Of a stretch of 64,000 nucleotides of DNA, positions 46,547 through 56,053 are shown one piece after another. Position numbers and translations under genes: made by a program. The stretch spans positions 1 through 64,000 of the forward strand of contig NZ_NRDF01000001.1 of assembly GCF_003130205.1 (NCBI RefSeq), in the 5' to 3' direction. The stretch comes from Aggregatibacter actinomycetemcomitans (GTDB lineage: Bacteria > Pseudomonadota > Gammaproteobacteria > Enterobacterales > Pasteurellaceae). The notes under the pieces were generated by a model that was not told the DNA's origin, ran no database searches, and saw nothing but the letters and a program-made list of their open reading frames with translations. Position 1 is the first letter of the stretch, and every line of letters begins with the position of its first letter.

Positions 46547-46613
46547 CTGTAATTAAATAAATTCAACGAATTGCAAAATAAATTATGAAATGTCTGCTAA
46601 CAGAGGAGAAAAA

Positions 46614-47983
46614 ATGATTAATATAATTAACTATATTAAGAGCAATTTTGATAGCAAACAGAAAAAATTATTATTAATCACAATCATTATTTGTTCGTTA
46701 AGCTCTATTGTTGTATCTATTTCTCCTGTTATATTGGCTTCAATTATTAATCAGATAACATCTGAAAATTTACTTGGTAATATAAATTATATTATTTTTC
46801 TATCAATAATTTATGTGATTATATTATCTGCTGGACGCCTCCTTCCTATTTTATCAGGTGCAATGATTATGCTTTTGCAAATTGATAGGAAATTGGTTTT
46901 TCACATTCATTCTTTCTTTATTTATATCATCAAAGAAATACATTTTTTGAAAAGAATAACTCTGGATAGATTTCCCAACAGTCAGTTCAATTAAATAATG
47001 AAATGCATTCATTGTTTAATTTGTTTATTAATGGATTTGTTGATCCGATTTTAAAATTAATAATATCGATGTCTGTGATCTTATTGAGTGGAGATGCTAC
47101 AGTATTATTTTTATTCATGATATATATTATTCTTTTTAGTATAAATACGCAGTTTTTTACTAAAAAATTAACAAAAATAAAACAAGATTTAATGAATGCA
47201 GGAAGAGATACCTATAAGATACAAATAGATTCTGTGGAAAATATATTGTTAGCGAAGAATAATAATGCTTTTGATATTCTTTTTAAACGCTATGCCGGTT
47301 ATCTTGGTATAGAGAAAAACGTAGCAATTTCGTATATTAAATGTACGAATAAGATGATTCTATTAAATACGTTTCTTAGTCTTTTTTTGTTAGGCGGATG
47401 TTTTGTATATTCTCTCTATTCCGTTATTAATGGGTGGTATTCTATCGGTCATTTTGTCATGATAACTTCATATATTATGATGTTATCCGCACCTATAGAG
47501 TCCTTATCAAATAACTATAGTCAACTTTCCCAATCTGTATCGGTTTTAGATGACTTTGTTAATAAGATGAATACTCAAGTTTTCGATAATGATAAATATA
47601 ATGAAAAGGATATATTATCTTCTATAACAATATCCGATTTATCTTTTAACTATACAAATAAAATAGAGAAGGCATTAGATAATATTAATTTAAAAATTGA
47701 TAAAGGAAGTTTTGTTACATTCACGGGGAAAAGTGGATCGGGTAAAACAACATTAGCAAAATTACTTTCTTACTATTATGCTGATTATCATGGTGAGATA
47801 TTTCTTAACAATAAAAGTATTTATACATATCCAGAGGATTTCCTTAGAAGAAAAATGTATTCTGTTTCTCAAGATTCAGATAGGATTTATATTTTTGATA
47901 ATAGGAAAATTGTTGATCAGGGTTTATTAACAGAATTACTCGAAAGAAACGCGTATTTACAACATATTATGAAAACGTCTTAA
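46614..47983 (+). pseudogene. Decayed ABC exporter (fused permease-ATPase)
   Basis: The start (GAGGAG then ATG at 46614) and a permease domain with several helices are clear. The frame is lost at a T-run near 46943-46948; the continuing frame reads FFEKNNSG, a TAG at 46967-46969, then ISQQSVQLNNEMHSL and onward, the normal exporter sequence FFEKxxxGQIxxxxxxD-like. Downstream the ATPase domain has Walker A GKSGSGKTTLAK and reaches the Q-loop (YSVSQDS), then jumps near 47872-47884 to DRIYIFDNRKIVDQG, the segment after the H-loop. About 90 residues, including the signature and Walker B, are deleted. Three lesions make it inactive. It was probably a peptide or small-molecule exporter. Strongly AT-rich, without uptake signals. 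Confidence 0.85.
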
Positions 47984-48014
47984 ATTTTAATTGCACCTTC
48001 ATTAACTAATATCT

Positions 48015-48085
48015 CCATGATAGCGCGCGTCTCCCGACACGTGCTTATTTTCAGACATTAGGACACGCGTCAGGAGACGCGCGCC
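48015..48085. repeat. GC-rich palindromic repeat, complete copy
   Basis: The left arm GCGCGCGTCTCCCGACACGT (48022-48041) is followed by a spacer with TTATTTTCAGACATTAGG and a right arm ACACGCGTCAGGAGACGCGC that is its near-complement, so the whole element can form a long hairpin. The left part repeats 46517-46546 directly. Confidence 0.8.
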
Positions 48086-48327
48086 AGCAGTGTGTGGTTA
48101 TTTTTAAGAGTGTTTTCATGTAGGGGCGGGTCCACATTTGTGCTTGTGCTGTTCCAAACGTGGACGCTTAAATCATCAGATGCAATTCCTATTCTCATAA
48201 CTTCGGAAGCCTTTCCCAAAATGTCGTCCTGATCACAGTTTTCAAACTTATACATTGATGAGATATGTGTTCCGTCATAGACTGCATCTCAGTTGCTGAA
48301 TCAATTAACCCCAATAGGAGAAAAATT
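48086..48327. other. Truncated region upstream of the PTS genes
   Basis: No intact gene is evident. On the minus strand a short open frame (from 48255, beginning MYKFENCDQDDILGKASEVM) reads like real protein, but it runs into the repeat and has no recognised family; it may be a fragment of a gene cut by the neighbouring rearrangement. TAGGAG at 48315-48320 is the ribosome site for the IIB gene. Confidence 0.35.
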
Positions 48328-48597
48328 ATGAAAATTATGGCTGTTTGCGGTTCCGGTTTAGGGAGCAGTTTTATGATGGAGATGAATGCCAAAAAGGCGC
48401 TTGCTAAATTGGGGATTGAGGCCGAGGTAAATCATACGGATTTGGCGTCTGTGACGGTGGATGATGCGGACGTGTTCATTATGGCGAGCGACATTGCCGA
48501 GAGCAGTTCCATTCCGGCGGAGAAAATCGTGGTAGTGAAAAATATCGTGAGTGTCGGTGAATTTGAAGAAAAATTGGCGGCGTATTTTAATCGGTAG
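48328..48597 (+). CDS. PTS ascorbate-type IIB component (UlaB-like)
   Basis: This 89-residue cytoplasmic phosphocarrier takes phosphate from a IIA protein and passes it to the sugar bound by IIC. The P-loop with the phosphorylated Cys is VCGSGLGSSFMMEM (Cys7). The fold and ending match SgaB/UlaB domains. It is followed by its IIC after 23 bases. No IIA gene is in the window. Confidence 0.92.
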   Translation: MKIMAVCGSGLGSSFMMEMNAKKALAKLGIEAEVNHTDLASVTVDDADVFIMASDIAESSSIPAEKIVVVKNIVSVGEFEEKLAAYFNR

Positions 48598-48620
48598 TGA
48601 GTTGTTAAAGGAGGAGAGTG

Positions 48621-49976
48621 ATGGACTCTATACTTTTCTTTATTTTAGACATTTTAAAAGTGCCTTCCATTTTGGTCGGTCTTATTGCGTTGGTCGGCTT
48701 GTTGGTGCAAAAGAAATCCTTCCCTGATGTGGTGAAAGGCACGATTAAAACCATTTTGGGCTTTATCGTGCTGGGCGGCGGTGCTGGCGTGTTGGTGGGT
48801 TCGTTGACGCCGTTGGGCGGGATGTTTGAACATGGCTTTAACGTGCAGGGGATTATCCCGAATAACGAAGCCATTGTGTCCATGGCGGTGGAAAAATACG
48901 GCACGGCGACTGCACTGATTATGGCGTTCGGTATGGTGGCGAACATTTTGGTGGCGCGTTTTACCCGCTTAAAATTCATTTTCTTAACCGGTCACCACAC
49001 CTTTTATATGGCGTGTATGATTGCGGTGATTTTAACCGTTGCCGGTTTGGAAGGCGTGGAATTGATTGTTGCCGGATCCTTGACCTTAGGCTTGATTATG
49101 GCGTTCTTCCCGGCGCTGGCGCATTTTTATATGAAGAAAATCACCGGCAGTAACGATGTGGGCTTCGGGCATTTCGGCACCTTGGGTTATGTGTTGTCCG
49201 GCGCCATCGGTCAGGCGGTGGGCAAAGGGTCCAAATCCACGGAAGAAATGGATTTGCCGAAGAACTTGAGCTTCCTGCGTGACAGTTCCATTTCTATTTC
49301 GCTGACCATGATGGCGATTTATTTCATTCTTGCTATTGCTTCCGGTAGCGAATATGTGACGACGCATTTCAGTAACGGACAACATTATTTGGTGTATGCG
49401 GCGATTCAAGCCATTACCTTCGCAGCGGGCGTGTTCATCATCTTGCAAGGGGTGCGTTTGATTTTGGCGGAAATCGTGCCGGCATTTACCGGGATTTCCG
49501 AGAAGCTCGTACCGGACGCCAAACCAGCGCTGGATTGCCCGATTGTCTTCCCGTATGCGCCGAATGCGGTGTTGATCGGTTTCCTTTCCAGTTTCGTGGG
49601 CGGCATCGTTGGCTTGGCATTGCTCAATCAATTAAACTGGGTATTAATTCTGCCCGGCGTTGTACCGCACTTTTTCTGCGGTGCCACAGCAGGTGTGTTC
49701 GGTAATGCCACCGGTGGTCGTCGCGGCGCAATTTTAGGCGCATTTGCGCACGGCGTGTTGATTACCTTCTTGCCGGTATTCTTATTACCGGTCTTGGGTT
49801 CTCTCGGTTTTGCCAATACTACCTTCTCCGATTCGGATTTCGGCGGAGTGGGTATCCTGTTGGGCTACATGGCGCAATACTTCTCCAAAGAGATGATTTT
49901 AATCTCTGTGGTGAGCGTCTTTGTGTTGCTGGTGGGCTATAACTACGTTGCGAAAAAACCGGCTGTGCAAAAATAA
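48621..49976 (+). CDS. PTS ascorbate-type IIC permease (UlaA-like)
   Basis: A 451-residue membrane protein with about eleven hydrophobic segments. Family motifs are GFIVLGGGAGVLVGSLTPLG, FLTGHHTFYMACM, GHFGTLGYVLSG, CPIVFPYAPNAVLIGF and PHFFCGATAGVFGNATGG. It imports and phosphorylates a sugar acid or pentitol-like substrate; the specificity is not readable. The ATG at 48621 is preferred over GTG at 48618 because AGGAGG is six bases before it. Confidence 0.93.
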   Translation: MDSILFFILDILKVPSILVGLIALVGLLVQKKSFPDVVKGTIKTILGFIVLGGGAGVLVGSLTPLGGMFEHGFNVQGIIPNNEAIVSMAVEKYGTATALIMAFGMVANILVARFTRLKFIFLTGHHTFYMACMIAVILTVAGLEGVELIVAGSLTLGLIMAFFPALAHFYMKKITGSNDVGFGHFGTLGYVLSGAIGQAVGKGSKSTEEMDLPKNLSFLRDSSISISLTMMAIYFILAIASGSEYVTTHFSNGQHYLVYAAIQAITFAAGVFIILQGVRLILAEIVPAFTGISEKLVPDAKPALDCPIVFPYAPNAVLIGFLSSFVGGIVGLALLNQLNWVLILPGVVPHFFCGATAGVFGNATGGRRGAILGAFAHGVLITFLPVFLLPVLGSLGFANTTFSDSDFGGVGILLGYMAQYFSKEMILISVVSVFVLLVGYNYVAKKPAVQK

Positions 49977-49986
49977 GGTGAATGAT

Positions 49987-50811
49987 ATGGATACTACAAA
50001 ACTTCAACAGTTTGCTCAGAAAATTCGTCTTAACACATTAAAATCACTGGTGCATTTGGGCTTTGGTCACTTCGGTGGCAGCCTTTCCATCGTAGAAACC
50101 CTTGCCGTGTTATACGGCAAGGTAATGCGCCTCAAACCTGAAGATCCGCATTGGCAGGAACGCGATTATTTTGTGCTATCCAAAGGGCACGCAGGTCCCG
50201 CCCTGTATGCCACCCTCGCCTTAAAAGGCTATTTTCCTCTCGAGCAACTTTTTACTTTAAATTCCGACCGCACTTTTTTGCCAAGCCACCCCGATCGTTT
50301 AAAAACACCTGGTGTGGATGCCACTACAGGTTCGCTTGGTCAGGGCATTTCTATCGCGACAGGCATTGCCTTGTCTCATCAATTACGCGGCAAGCCGAAT
50401 CGCACTTTTTGTATTGTGGGCGACGGCGAACTGAACGAAGGGCAATGTTGGGAGGCGTTTCAGTTTATTGCGCATCGCAATTTAACCAACCTTTGCGTCA
50501 TCGTGGATTACAACAAATTGCAACTTGACGGCTGCCTGACGGACATTATCAATCCGTTCAGCTTGCAGGACAAATTTGCCGCTTTCGGCTTCGCAGTGGA
50601 AACCGTCAAAGGCGATGATATTGACGCTTTGTGTTGGGTTCTTTCCGTTGTGCCGACCCGACCGTTGGCGGTGATTTTGGATTCTAAAAAAGGGCAGGGC
50701 GTGCCTTATATCGAAAACCTCGCCAATAATCACCATTTGCGTCTGAACGACGAAAGTCGTACGCAAATTCAGTTGGCAATCGACGAATTGGAGGCGGAAT
50801 ATGGCGCTTAA
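49987..50811 (+). CDS. Transketolase N-terminal subunit
   Basis: The 274-residue half carries the thiamine diphosphate site: GHFGGSLSIVETLAVLYG, LSKGHAGPALYATL, and the ThDP/Mg motif VGDGELNEGQCWEAF to DYNKLQLDG. It pairs with the C-terminal subunit encoded next, overlapping by 11 bases, to make a split transketolase. Association with PTS genes suggests that the imported phosphosugar is a ketose phosphate entering the pentose phosphate pathway. An uptake signal lies near 50265. Confidence 0.92.
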   Translation: MDTTKLQQFAQKIRLNTLKSLVHLGFGHFGGSLSIVETLAVLYGKVMRLKPEDPHWQERDYFVLSKGHAGPALYATLALKGYFPLEQLFTLNSDRTFLPSHPDRLKTPGVDATTGSLGQGISIATGIALSHQLRGKPNRTFCIVGDGELNEGQCWEAFQFIAHRNLTNLCVIVDYNKLQLDGCLTDIINPFSLQDKFAAFGFAVETVKGDDIDALCWVLSVVPTRPLAVILDSKKGQGVPYIENLANNHHLRLNDESRTQIQLAIDELEAEYGA

Positions 50812-51745
50812 ATTAGCACGTGATGCGCTGGAAATGCGCAAAATTTACGCCGACACCTTGCAGGAATGTATGCGGGAAAATCCGTTAGTGATTGAGCTGG
50901 ATGCGGATTTAATGAGCTGCATGACCATGGATAAAGTGCAGAAAAACCTGCCGAATCAGGTGATTAACTGCGGTATTATGGAAGCCAATGTGGTGGGCAT
51001 GGCGGCAGGTTTAGCCATTGCCGGACAGATTCCGTTCTTCCACTCGTTCACCGCTTTTGCCAGCCGTCGCTGTTTGGATCAGCTGTTTATGTCGGTGGAT
51101 TATCAACAGGCGAACGTGAAAGTTATCGCCTCCGACGCTGGCGTCACGGCAGTGTATAACGGTGGCACACACATGTCTTTTGAAGACATGGGCATTGTGC
51201 GCGGGCTGGCTCATGCCAAGGTGTTGGAAATCACCGACGGCGCCATGATGAAAAATCTCGTTCGGCAGTTGGTGGCGCTGAAAGGCTTTTATTGGGTGCG
51301 CACCATTCGCAAAAGTGCGGTCAAAATTTACGATGAAAATGAAACCTTCACTATCGGCAAAGCAAAAGTTCTGCGTGAAGGTAAAGATATTACGTTGATC
51401 GCCAATGGCATTATGGTGGCGGAAGCCTTAAAAGCGGCGGATAGCCTGGCGGAACTGGGCATTGAAGCCACGGTGGTGGATATGTTCACCCTTAAACCGC
51501 TTGATCGGGAGTGCGTGATCCAATGCGCCAAACGCACCGGCAGAATCGTCACCTGCGAAAATCACAGCATCCAAAATGGCTTAGGTTCCGCCGTGGCGGA
51601 AGTGTTGGTGGAACATTGCCCGGTGCCAATGCGTCGTATCGGCATTAAAGAGCGTTACGGACAAGTGGGATCCTTGGAATTCTTGATGAATGAATACGAA
51701 CTCACTGCGAATCATATTGTGCAGCAGGTGTTGACGTTGTTTTGA
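50801..51745 (+). CDS. Transketolase C-terminal subunit
   Basis: A 314-residue partner with the pyrimidine-binding region MEANVVGMAAGLAIAGQIPFFHSFTAFASRR, GGTHMSFEDMGIVRGL and the C-terminal domain ITLIANGIMVAEALKAADSL to GLGSAVAEVL. Its start codon lies within the end of the N-terminal subunit gene, so translation is coupled. It ends the PTS operon; an imperfect uptake-signal hairpin follows. One uptake signal lies within it near 51313. Confidence 0.92.
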   Translation: MALKLARDALEMRKIYADTLQECMRENPLVIELDADLMSCMTMDKVQKNLPNQVINCGIMEANVVGMAAGLAIAGQIPFFHSFTAFASRRCLDQLFMSVDYQQANVKVIASDAGVTAVYNGGTHMSFEDMGIVRGLAHAKVLEITDGAMMKNLVRQLVALKGFYWVRTIRKSAVKIYDENETFTIGKAKVLREGKDITLIANGIMVAEALKAADSLAELGIEATVVDMFTLKPLDRECVIQCAKRTGRIVTCENHSIQNGLGSAVAEVLVEHCPVPMRRIGIKERYGQVGSLEFLMNEYELTANHIVQQVLTLF

Positions 51746-51853
51746 TGTTCCCGACTAAAATCATGAACTTGCTACTTCCGTAGTATAAGTAACCCGTACA
51801 ATGCAAATGACATTCTTAGATAAGATGAATTTATAGCCAAATACTTAACAAAC

Positions 51854-51903
51854 AAAAGTGCGGTTAGTTTAAAAAACGTTTTTTTAGCCGACCACACTTT
51901 TTT
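51854..51903 (+). terminator. Imperfect USS-pair hairpin after the transketolase operon
   Basis: AAAAGTGCGGT (51854-51864) and ACCACACTTTTTT (51891-51903; one mismatch to the signal) enclose a second potential stem AAAAAACG / CGTTTTTTT. Confidence 0.6.
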
Positions 51904-51913
51904 ATGAATCCAC

Positions 51914-52864
51914 TTAAGTAAAGGTGGTCTGATGGGCGATGAGTTCTGCTTTGGTTAAGGCGAAAACACCGACGCCGCCGTTTTGGAGTTCAAGCCAGTT
52001 GAACGGGATGTCGGGGAATTGTTCGATTAAATGCACCATGCTGTTGCCCACTTCGCATACCAATACGCCGTCGTCGGTGAGATAATTTGCTGCTTGGCGC
52101 AGGATTTGTTTGGTGATGGTTAAGCCGTCGTCGCCTGAGCCGAGTGCCATTTCCGGTTCGTAGTGAAATTCTTCCGGCATATCTGAGCGATCGTCTAAAT
52201 CCACATAAGGCGGGTTGGTGACGATGAGGTCATATTGTTCTTCCAATAATTGCGAGAATAAATCCGATTGAATCGGAAATACGCGGTGGCTGAGATTGTG
52301 GCGTTCGATGTTGATTTCCGCTACGTTCAGCGCATCAAGGGAAAGATCGACAGCATCTATGTCCGCGTCAGGGAATTGTTCGGCACAGGCGATAGCAATG
52401 CAACCGCTGCCGGTGCACATATCCAGAATCCGTTGTGGTGCTTTTGGCAATATGGCGGCAAAACTATCCTGAATCAAGGCGCTAATCGGTGAGCGCGGGA
52501 TGATGACCCGTTCGTCCACATAAAATTCCAATCCACAAAACCAGGCGCTGTGAATTAAATAGGCAATGGGAAGGCGTTTTTCAAGACGAATCATTACTAA
52601 ACGGATGAGTTCCAATTTTTCTGCGGCGGTTAAGCGGGCATCGTATAATTCGGCGGGAAAATCGGGCGGCAGGTGAAGGCAGGAAAGTACCAGTTGGTGC
52701 GCTTCGTCCCAGGCGTTGTCATAGCCGTGTCCGTAGAATAGTTCGGCGCGATTAAAGGTGCTGTAAGTCCAACGCAGAAAGTCTTTGATACTGTGCAGTT
52801 CGTCTTGCACGTTGGCGGAATAAATATCGTCGATCAATTCCTGATTAAAGGTAATTTGGTTCAT
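51914..52864 (-). CDS. prmB: Ribosomal protein L3 glutamine methyltransferase
   Basis: A 316-residue SAM-dependent enzyme that methylates the Gln side chain of ribosomal protein L3. The SAM loop is [17 protein letters not shown]; the catalytic motif is [11 protein letters not shown]; the substrate domain precedes it. [26 protein letters not shown] is the PrmB linker. It is divergent from smrB, the arrangement also found in E. coli. Confidence 0.95.
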   Translation of the reverse strand: MNQITFNQELIDDIYSANVQDELHSIKDFLRWTYSTFNRAELFYGHGYDNAWDEAHQLVLSCLHLPPDFPAELYDARLTAAEKLELIRLVMIRLEKRLPIAYLIHSAWFCGLEFYVDERVIIPRSPISALIQDSFAAILPKAPQRILDMCTGSGCIAIACAEQFPDADIDAVDLSLDALNVAEINIERHNLSHRVFPIQSDLFSQLLEEQYDLIVTNPPYVDLDDRSDMPEEFHYEPEMALGSGDDGLTITKQILRQAANYLTDDGVLVCEVGNSMVHLIEQFPDIPFNWLELQNGGVGVFALTKAELIAHQTTFT

Positions 52865-52926
52865 GATTTGCTCTTATCAATGTTAGAATTGCGCGTAGTT
52901 ATACCATATTTGAGAGAGGAAACGAA

Positions 52927-53433
52927 ATGTTAGATGATGAAGCGATTTCGCTGTTCCGTGCCGAAATGAAAGGCGTCAAGCCGTTAAAGCAGGACAGATT
53001 CGTGCCGCCGCGCGCTACTAAGAAGAAAAGTCAGATGGCGGTCAAAGAGGCGCGCGAGCAGCAGGACACATTGTTTTATTTTTCCGATGAATACGAACCC
53101 TTGTTGAACGATGAAAGTGCGGTCAAATATTTACGTGAAAATGAGGATTCCCATTTGCTTAAACAATTGCGGCGCGGGGATTTTTCGCCGGAGATTTTTT
53201 TGGATTTGCACGGCTTAACCCGCGAGCAGGCGAAGTTGGAATTGGCGGCGTTGATTCAAGCCTGTGAGAAAGAGCATATTTACTGCGCAAGTATTATGAC
53301 CGGTTACGGCACTTACACCTTAAAACGGCAAATCCCGCGCTGGTTGGTGCAGCATCCGAAAGTGCGCGCGCTACATCAAGCCCCGAAAGCGTGGGGCGGT
53401 GATGCGGCAATTTTGATTTTAATCGACGTTTAA
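52927..53433 (+). CDS. smrB: Smr-domain endonuclease SmrB
   Basis: This 168-residue protein cleaves mRNA at collided ribosomes in bacterial ribosome rescue. A charged N-terminal helix (LFRAEMKGVKPLKQDRF) precedes the Smr domain with DLHGLTREQAKLEL, MTGYGTYTLKRQIPRWL and WGGDAAILILID. The N-terminal extension and length match E. coli SmrB (YfcN). GAGAGGAAACGA lies before the ATG. It ends four bases inside the convergent yccS gene. Confidence 0.92.
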   Translation: MLDDEAISLFRAEMKGVKPLKQDRFVPPRATKKKSQMAVKEAREQQDTLFYFSDEYEPLLNDESAVKYLRENEDSHLLKQLRRGDFSPEIFLDLHGLTREQAKLELAALIQACEKEHIYCASIMTGYGTYTLKRQIPRWLVQHPKVRALHQAPKAWGGDAAILILIDV

Positions 53434-55571
53434 ACAGTTTTTTGAAATGCACCGTAAAGGGATGGCAGAATTTGGCTGATCATGCTTAACTGTTGAATCG
53501 GAATGTTAAATTGTACTTGTTCTGGTTGGGCGTTAGTACTTAGATTGGCTTGCACCTGTTTTAAACGTAATTCAATGTTCTCGTGCAGCTTTTCAAAAAT
53601 ATCCGGTGGCAGTTTTTCCAGATGTTCCAAAATATAAATAATCTTTTTCGCCGCCGGATAAAATTCCGCTAAAAATACCGCGCTTTGCTGTATTTTTTTC
53701 ATTTTGCTGCGGTACGCGCCGAGCGCTGAAATATAACTGAGCAGCGAATAATTGATTTTTAACAGTTCAAATCCTGTTTGCAAATGCGCCTGATATTTCT
53801 TCGGTTCATGATTCATGTTGGAAATAGTGGCACTTAGTGCCGTCGCATATTCGTGGGCGTAACGGCGCACGATACGGTATTTCAGATTATCCCCTTTGCC
53901 GAATTGCAGCTGGCTGACCACATAAAGCAAATATTGTGCATCGCTTTTTACTGCCTGTCGGCTCACTTTATCCAGTTGTAAATATTTCCAGTCCGGCCAC
54001 AAATAAGACACCGCAAACCAAGAAATCGTGGCACCGATGAGGGTATCAATGACCCGTGAATAAAGTGCCTGTTCCACATCAAACCCCATGACATCAAAAC
54101 TGAAAATCACCTGTAGGGTAATAAAAAAGGTGGAGAAACTGTAATTATTGGTACGGAAAAAGAAGAACAGGGTGCTGGTCAGCACAATTAAGCCCAGTTG
54201 CAATTCCAGTGTCGGGTTGGTGTATGGCAATAATGAACCGATAACTACGCCGAGAATTGTGCCGATAATCCGTTGTTTGAGGCGCAATTTGGTGGCAGTA
54301 TAGTTCGGCTGGCAGACGAACACGGCGGTGAGCAAAACCCAATAACCGCGATCCAACGGTAAAAATTCGCCGATCACGCAACAAACAAACACCACAATAG
54401 ACAGACGCACCGCATGGCGGAAGAGCTGGGATGCAAAACTGCAATGACTACGAATCGCCAACAGGATATTTTTTAACCCGGTGATTTGCTCCGTGTAAAT
54501 TTGCGCCCGTTCCGTTTGTTCCATATTGCCCGCTTCCTGATCAATGTGGCGTAGCTGATAATCCACGCTTTTCAGATTGTCCAACAAGGTTTGCAGATTG
54601 AGTAGCGTCTCGCTTTCTTCCCCGTGAGCGGTGCTGTAAAACTCAAAAGATTGGTTCAAACCGTTAATGGCTTTTTCCACCCGCGTGTCATAGTGATAGG
54701 TTTTATTACGCTGTAAACTTAAAGCAATGTTGCGGCAGGCTTGGGCTTGCAGTTCCAATAAACGTTGAATGCGGAAAATTAAATCGGTGTTTTTTAAATG
54801 TTCCGCTAGTTTTTGATAATCAAAGTGGCTGGAACTGATACGCTCGTGAATGTCCTGTGCGGCAAAATAATAACGAATCATTTTGGTGGTGCGGCTGTGG
54901 CGATGTTGCCCGCTAATACGGTAAAAAAGTGCGGTGCGGGAATCGTTGAAAGCGTTGGTGAGTTCGCTGTTTTTCATCGCTATGGCAATGTGTTTATTTT
55001 CGATTTGATCGATTTCATCGGGATCGAAAAACATGGATTTGGCATCCAGATAATTGGCTAATGCCAAAAAGGATTTGGCAACGCTTTCCTGCACCGGGCG
55101 ATTGGGGAAAAATAGATGCACGCACAGGGTGGTGACGCTATAAAGCAGTGTACCGCAGAGGATCATCAGCGGGTTGATATACCAAAGGGTATCGGGCAAA
55201 TAGGCCAGCGTGGTGTATAACGCCACCACCAAGGTGCCGAAGGCTATGGTACTGTAACGCTGTCCCAAAGCGCCGATCATGGTAAAAGCAAAGGTCATGA
55301 GCGTCATTAACAGCATAAATTGCAGGTTATGCCCAATGCTCAGTTGCACACTCAGGGTTGAAACGGAGAAAGCGAGCAGGGTGTAAAATACGTTTTTAAT
55401 ACGACCGGTTAAACGGTTATCCAAGTCCACTAAGCCGCCGGCGATAATGCCTAGCACCAAAGGCATACTTTGTTCGGAGATATTAAAATACCAAATTGCC
55501 AGCACTGCGAGGTTTACGGCGATAAAAATCGGAATAGACGCAATAACTTTGGCGTTAAACCAGCGATTCAT
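53430..55571 (-). CDS. yccS: YccS/YhfK family FUSC-type membrane protein
   Basis: The 713-residue inner membrane protein has two blocks of about six helices (residues ~10-150 and ~390-530), each followed by a soluble helical domain (RHSRTTKMIRYYFAAQDIHERI and the C-terminal NMNHEPKKYQAHL). This is the fusaric-acid-resistance-like exporter layout; the substrate is unknown. It lies downstream of yccF with 8 bases between, as known for yccF-yccS in enteric bacteria. An uptake signal is near 54923. Confidence 0.88.
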   Translation of the reverse strand: MNRWFNAKVIASIPIFIAVNLAVLAIWYFNISEQSMPLVLGIIAGGLVDLDNRLTGRIKNVFYTLLAFSVSTLSVQLSIGHNLQFMLLMTLMTFAFTMIGALGQRYSTIAFGTLVVALYTTLAYLPDTLWYINPLMILCGTLLYSVTTLCVHLFFPNRPVQESVAKSFLALANYLDAKSMFFDPDEIDQIENKHIAIAMKNSELTNAFNDSRTALFYRISGQHRHSRTTKMIRYYFAAQDIHERISSSHFDYQKLAEHLKNTDLIFRIQRLLELQAQACRNIALSLQRNKTYHYDTRVEKAINGLNQSFEFYSTAHGEESETLLNLQTLLDNLKSVDYQLRHIDQEAGNMEQTERAQIYTEQITGLKNILLAIRSHCSFASQLFRHAVRLSIVVFVCCVIGEFLPLDRGYWVLLTAVFVCQPNYTATKLRLKQRIIGTILGVVIGSLLPYTNPTLELQLGLIVLTSTLFFFFRTNNYSFSTFFITLQVIFSFDVMGFDVEQALYSRVIDTLIGATISWFAVSYLWPDWKYLQLDKVSRQAVKSDAQYLLYVVSQLQFGKGDNLKYRIVRRYAHEYATALSATISNMNHEPKKYQAHLQTGFELLKINYSLLSYISALGAYRSKMKKIQQSAVFLAEFYPAAKKIIYILEHLEKLPPDIFEKLHENIELRLKQVQANLSTNAQPEQVQFNIPIQQLSMISQILPSLYGAFQKTV

Positions 55572-55579
55572 ATTTAACC

Positions 55580-56053
55580 TTATTTATAAAACTGCTTATA
55601 TTGTTGTTCGGTGAATTGTTGGCGGATTAAGGCGACGGTGTCTTTCGGCAACACGCGTTGCCCCACCGGATATAAAGCGATGGCGGCGATTTTGAAATGC
55701 GCCAAGCCGGTCGGAATACCGACGATGGTCAGGCATTGGGAGATGCCGCAAAACACATTGCCGAGGCAAAGCCACCAGCCGAACAGAATGAACCAGGCAA
55801 TGTTAAGCACGGATCCGATGGAATTTTCCACCGCACTTTTCGGTTCCAGATATTTAACGTGAATAATGTCGTTACCGAAAGGCACGAGTGTCATTTTGGT
55901 GATTTCCCAACAACTGCGGGTGTATGGCAAAGTGACGATTAAAATGGCGCTCATCACAGTGGCAAAAAGCCATGCCAAGGTGACGGCGAAGCCACCCAGA
56001 ACAAAATTCAGAATATTTAAAACGAGAGCAAGTGTTGCATTATTTCCGTTCAT
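55580..56053 (-). CDS. yccF: YccF domain membrane protein
   Basis: A 157-residue protein with paired hydrophobic segments (LALVLNILNFVLGGFAVTLAWLF and SVLNIAWFILFGWWLCLGN) each followed by a conserved loop with PF/RS residues. This internal duplication is the YccF signature. Role unknown. The start overlaps the mgsA stop by one base (TAATG). Confidence 0.88.
   Translation of the reverse strand: MNGNNATLALVLNILNFVLGGFAVTLAWLFATVMSAILIVTLPYTRSCWEITKMTLVPFGNDIIHVKYLEPKSAVENSIGSVLNIAWFILFGWWLCLGNVFCGISQCLTIVGIPTGLAHFKIAAIALYPVGQRVLPKDTVALIRQQFTEQQYKQFYK

Noticed and set aside
48070-48255. 61-codon minus-strand ORF upstream of the PTS operon
   Set aside because: Reads like protein at its start but ends within the repeat and has no recognised family; kept only as a possible fragment.
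49086-49631. Long minus-strand ORF within the PTS IIC gene
   Set aside because: Antisense reading of a GC-rich membrane protein gene, with no family resemblance.
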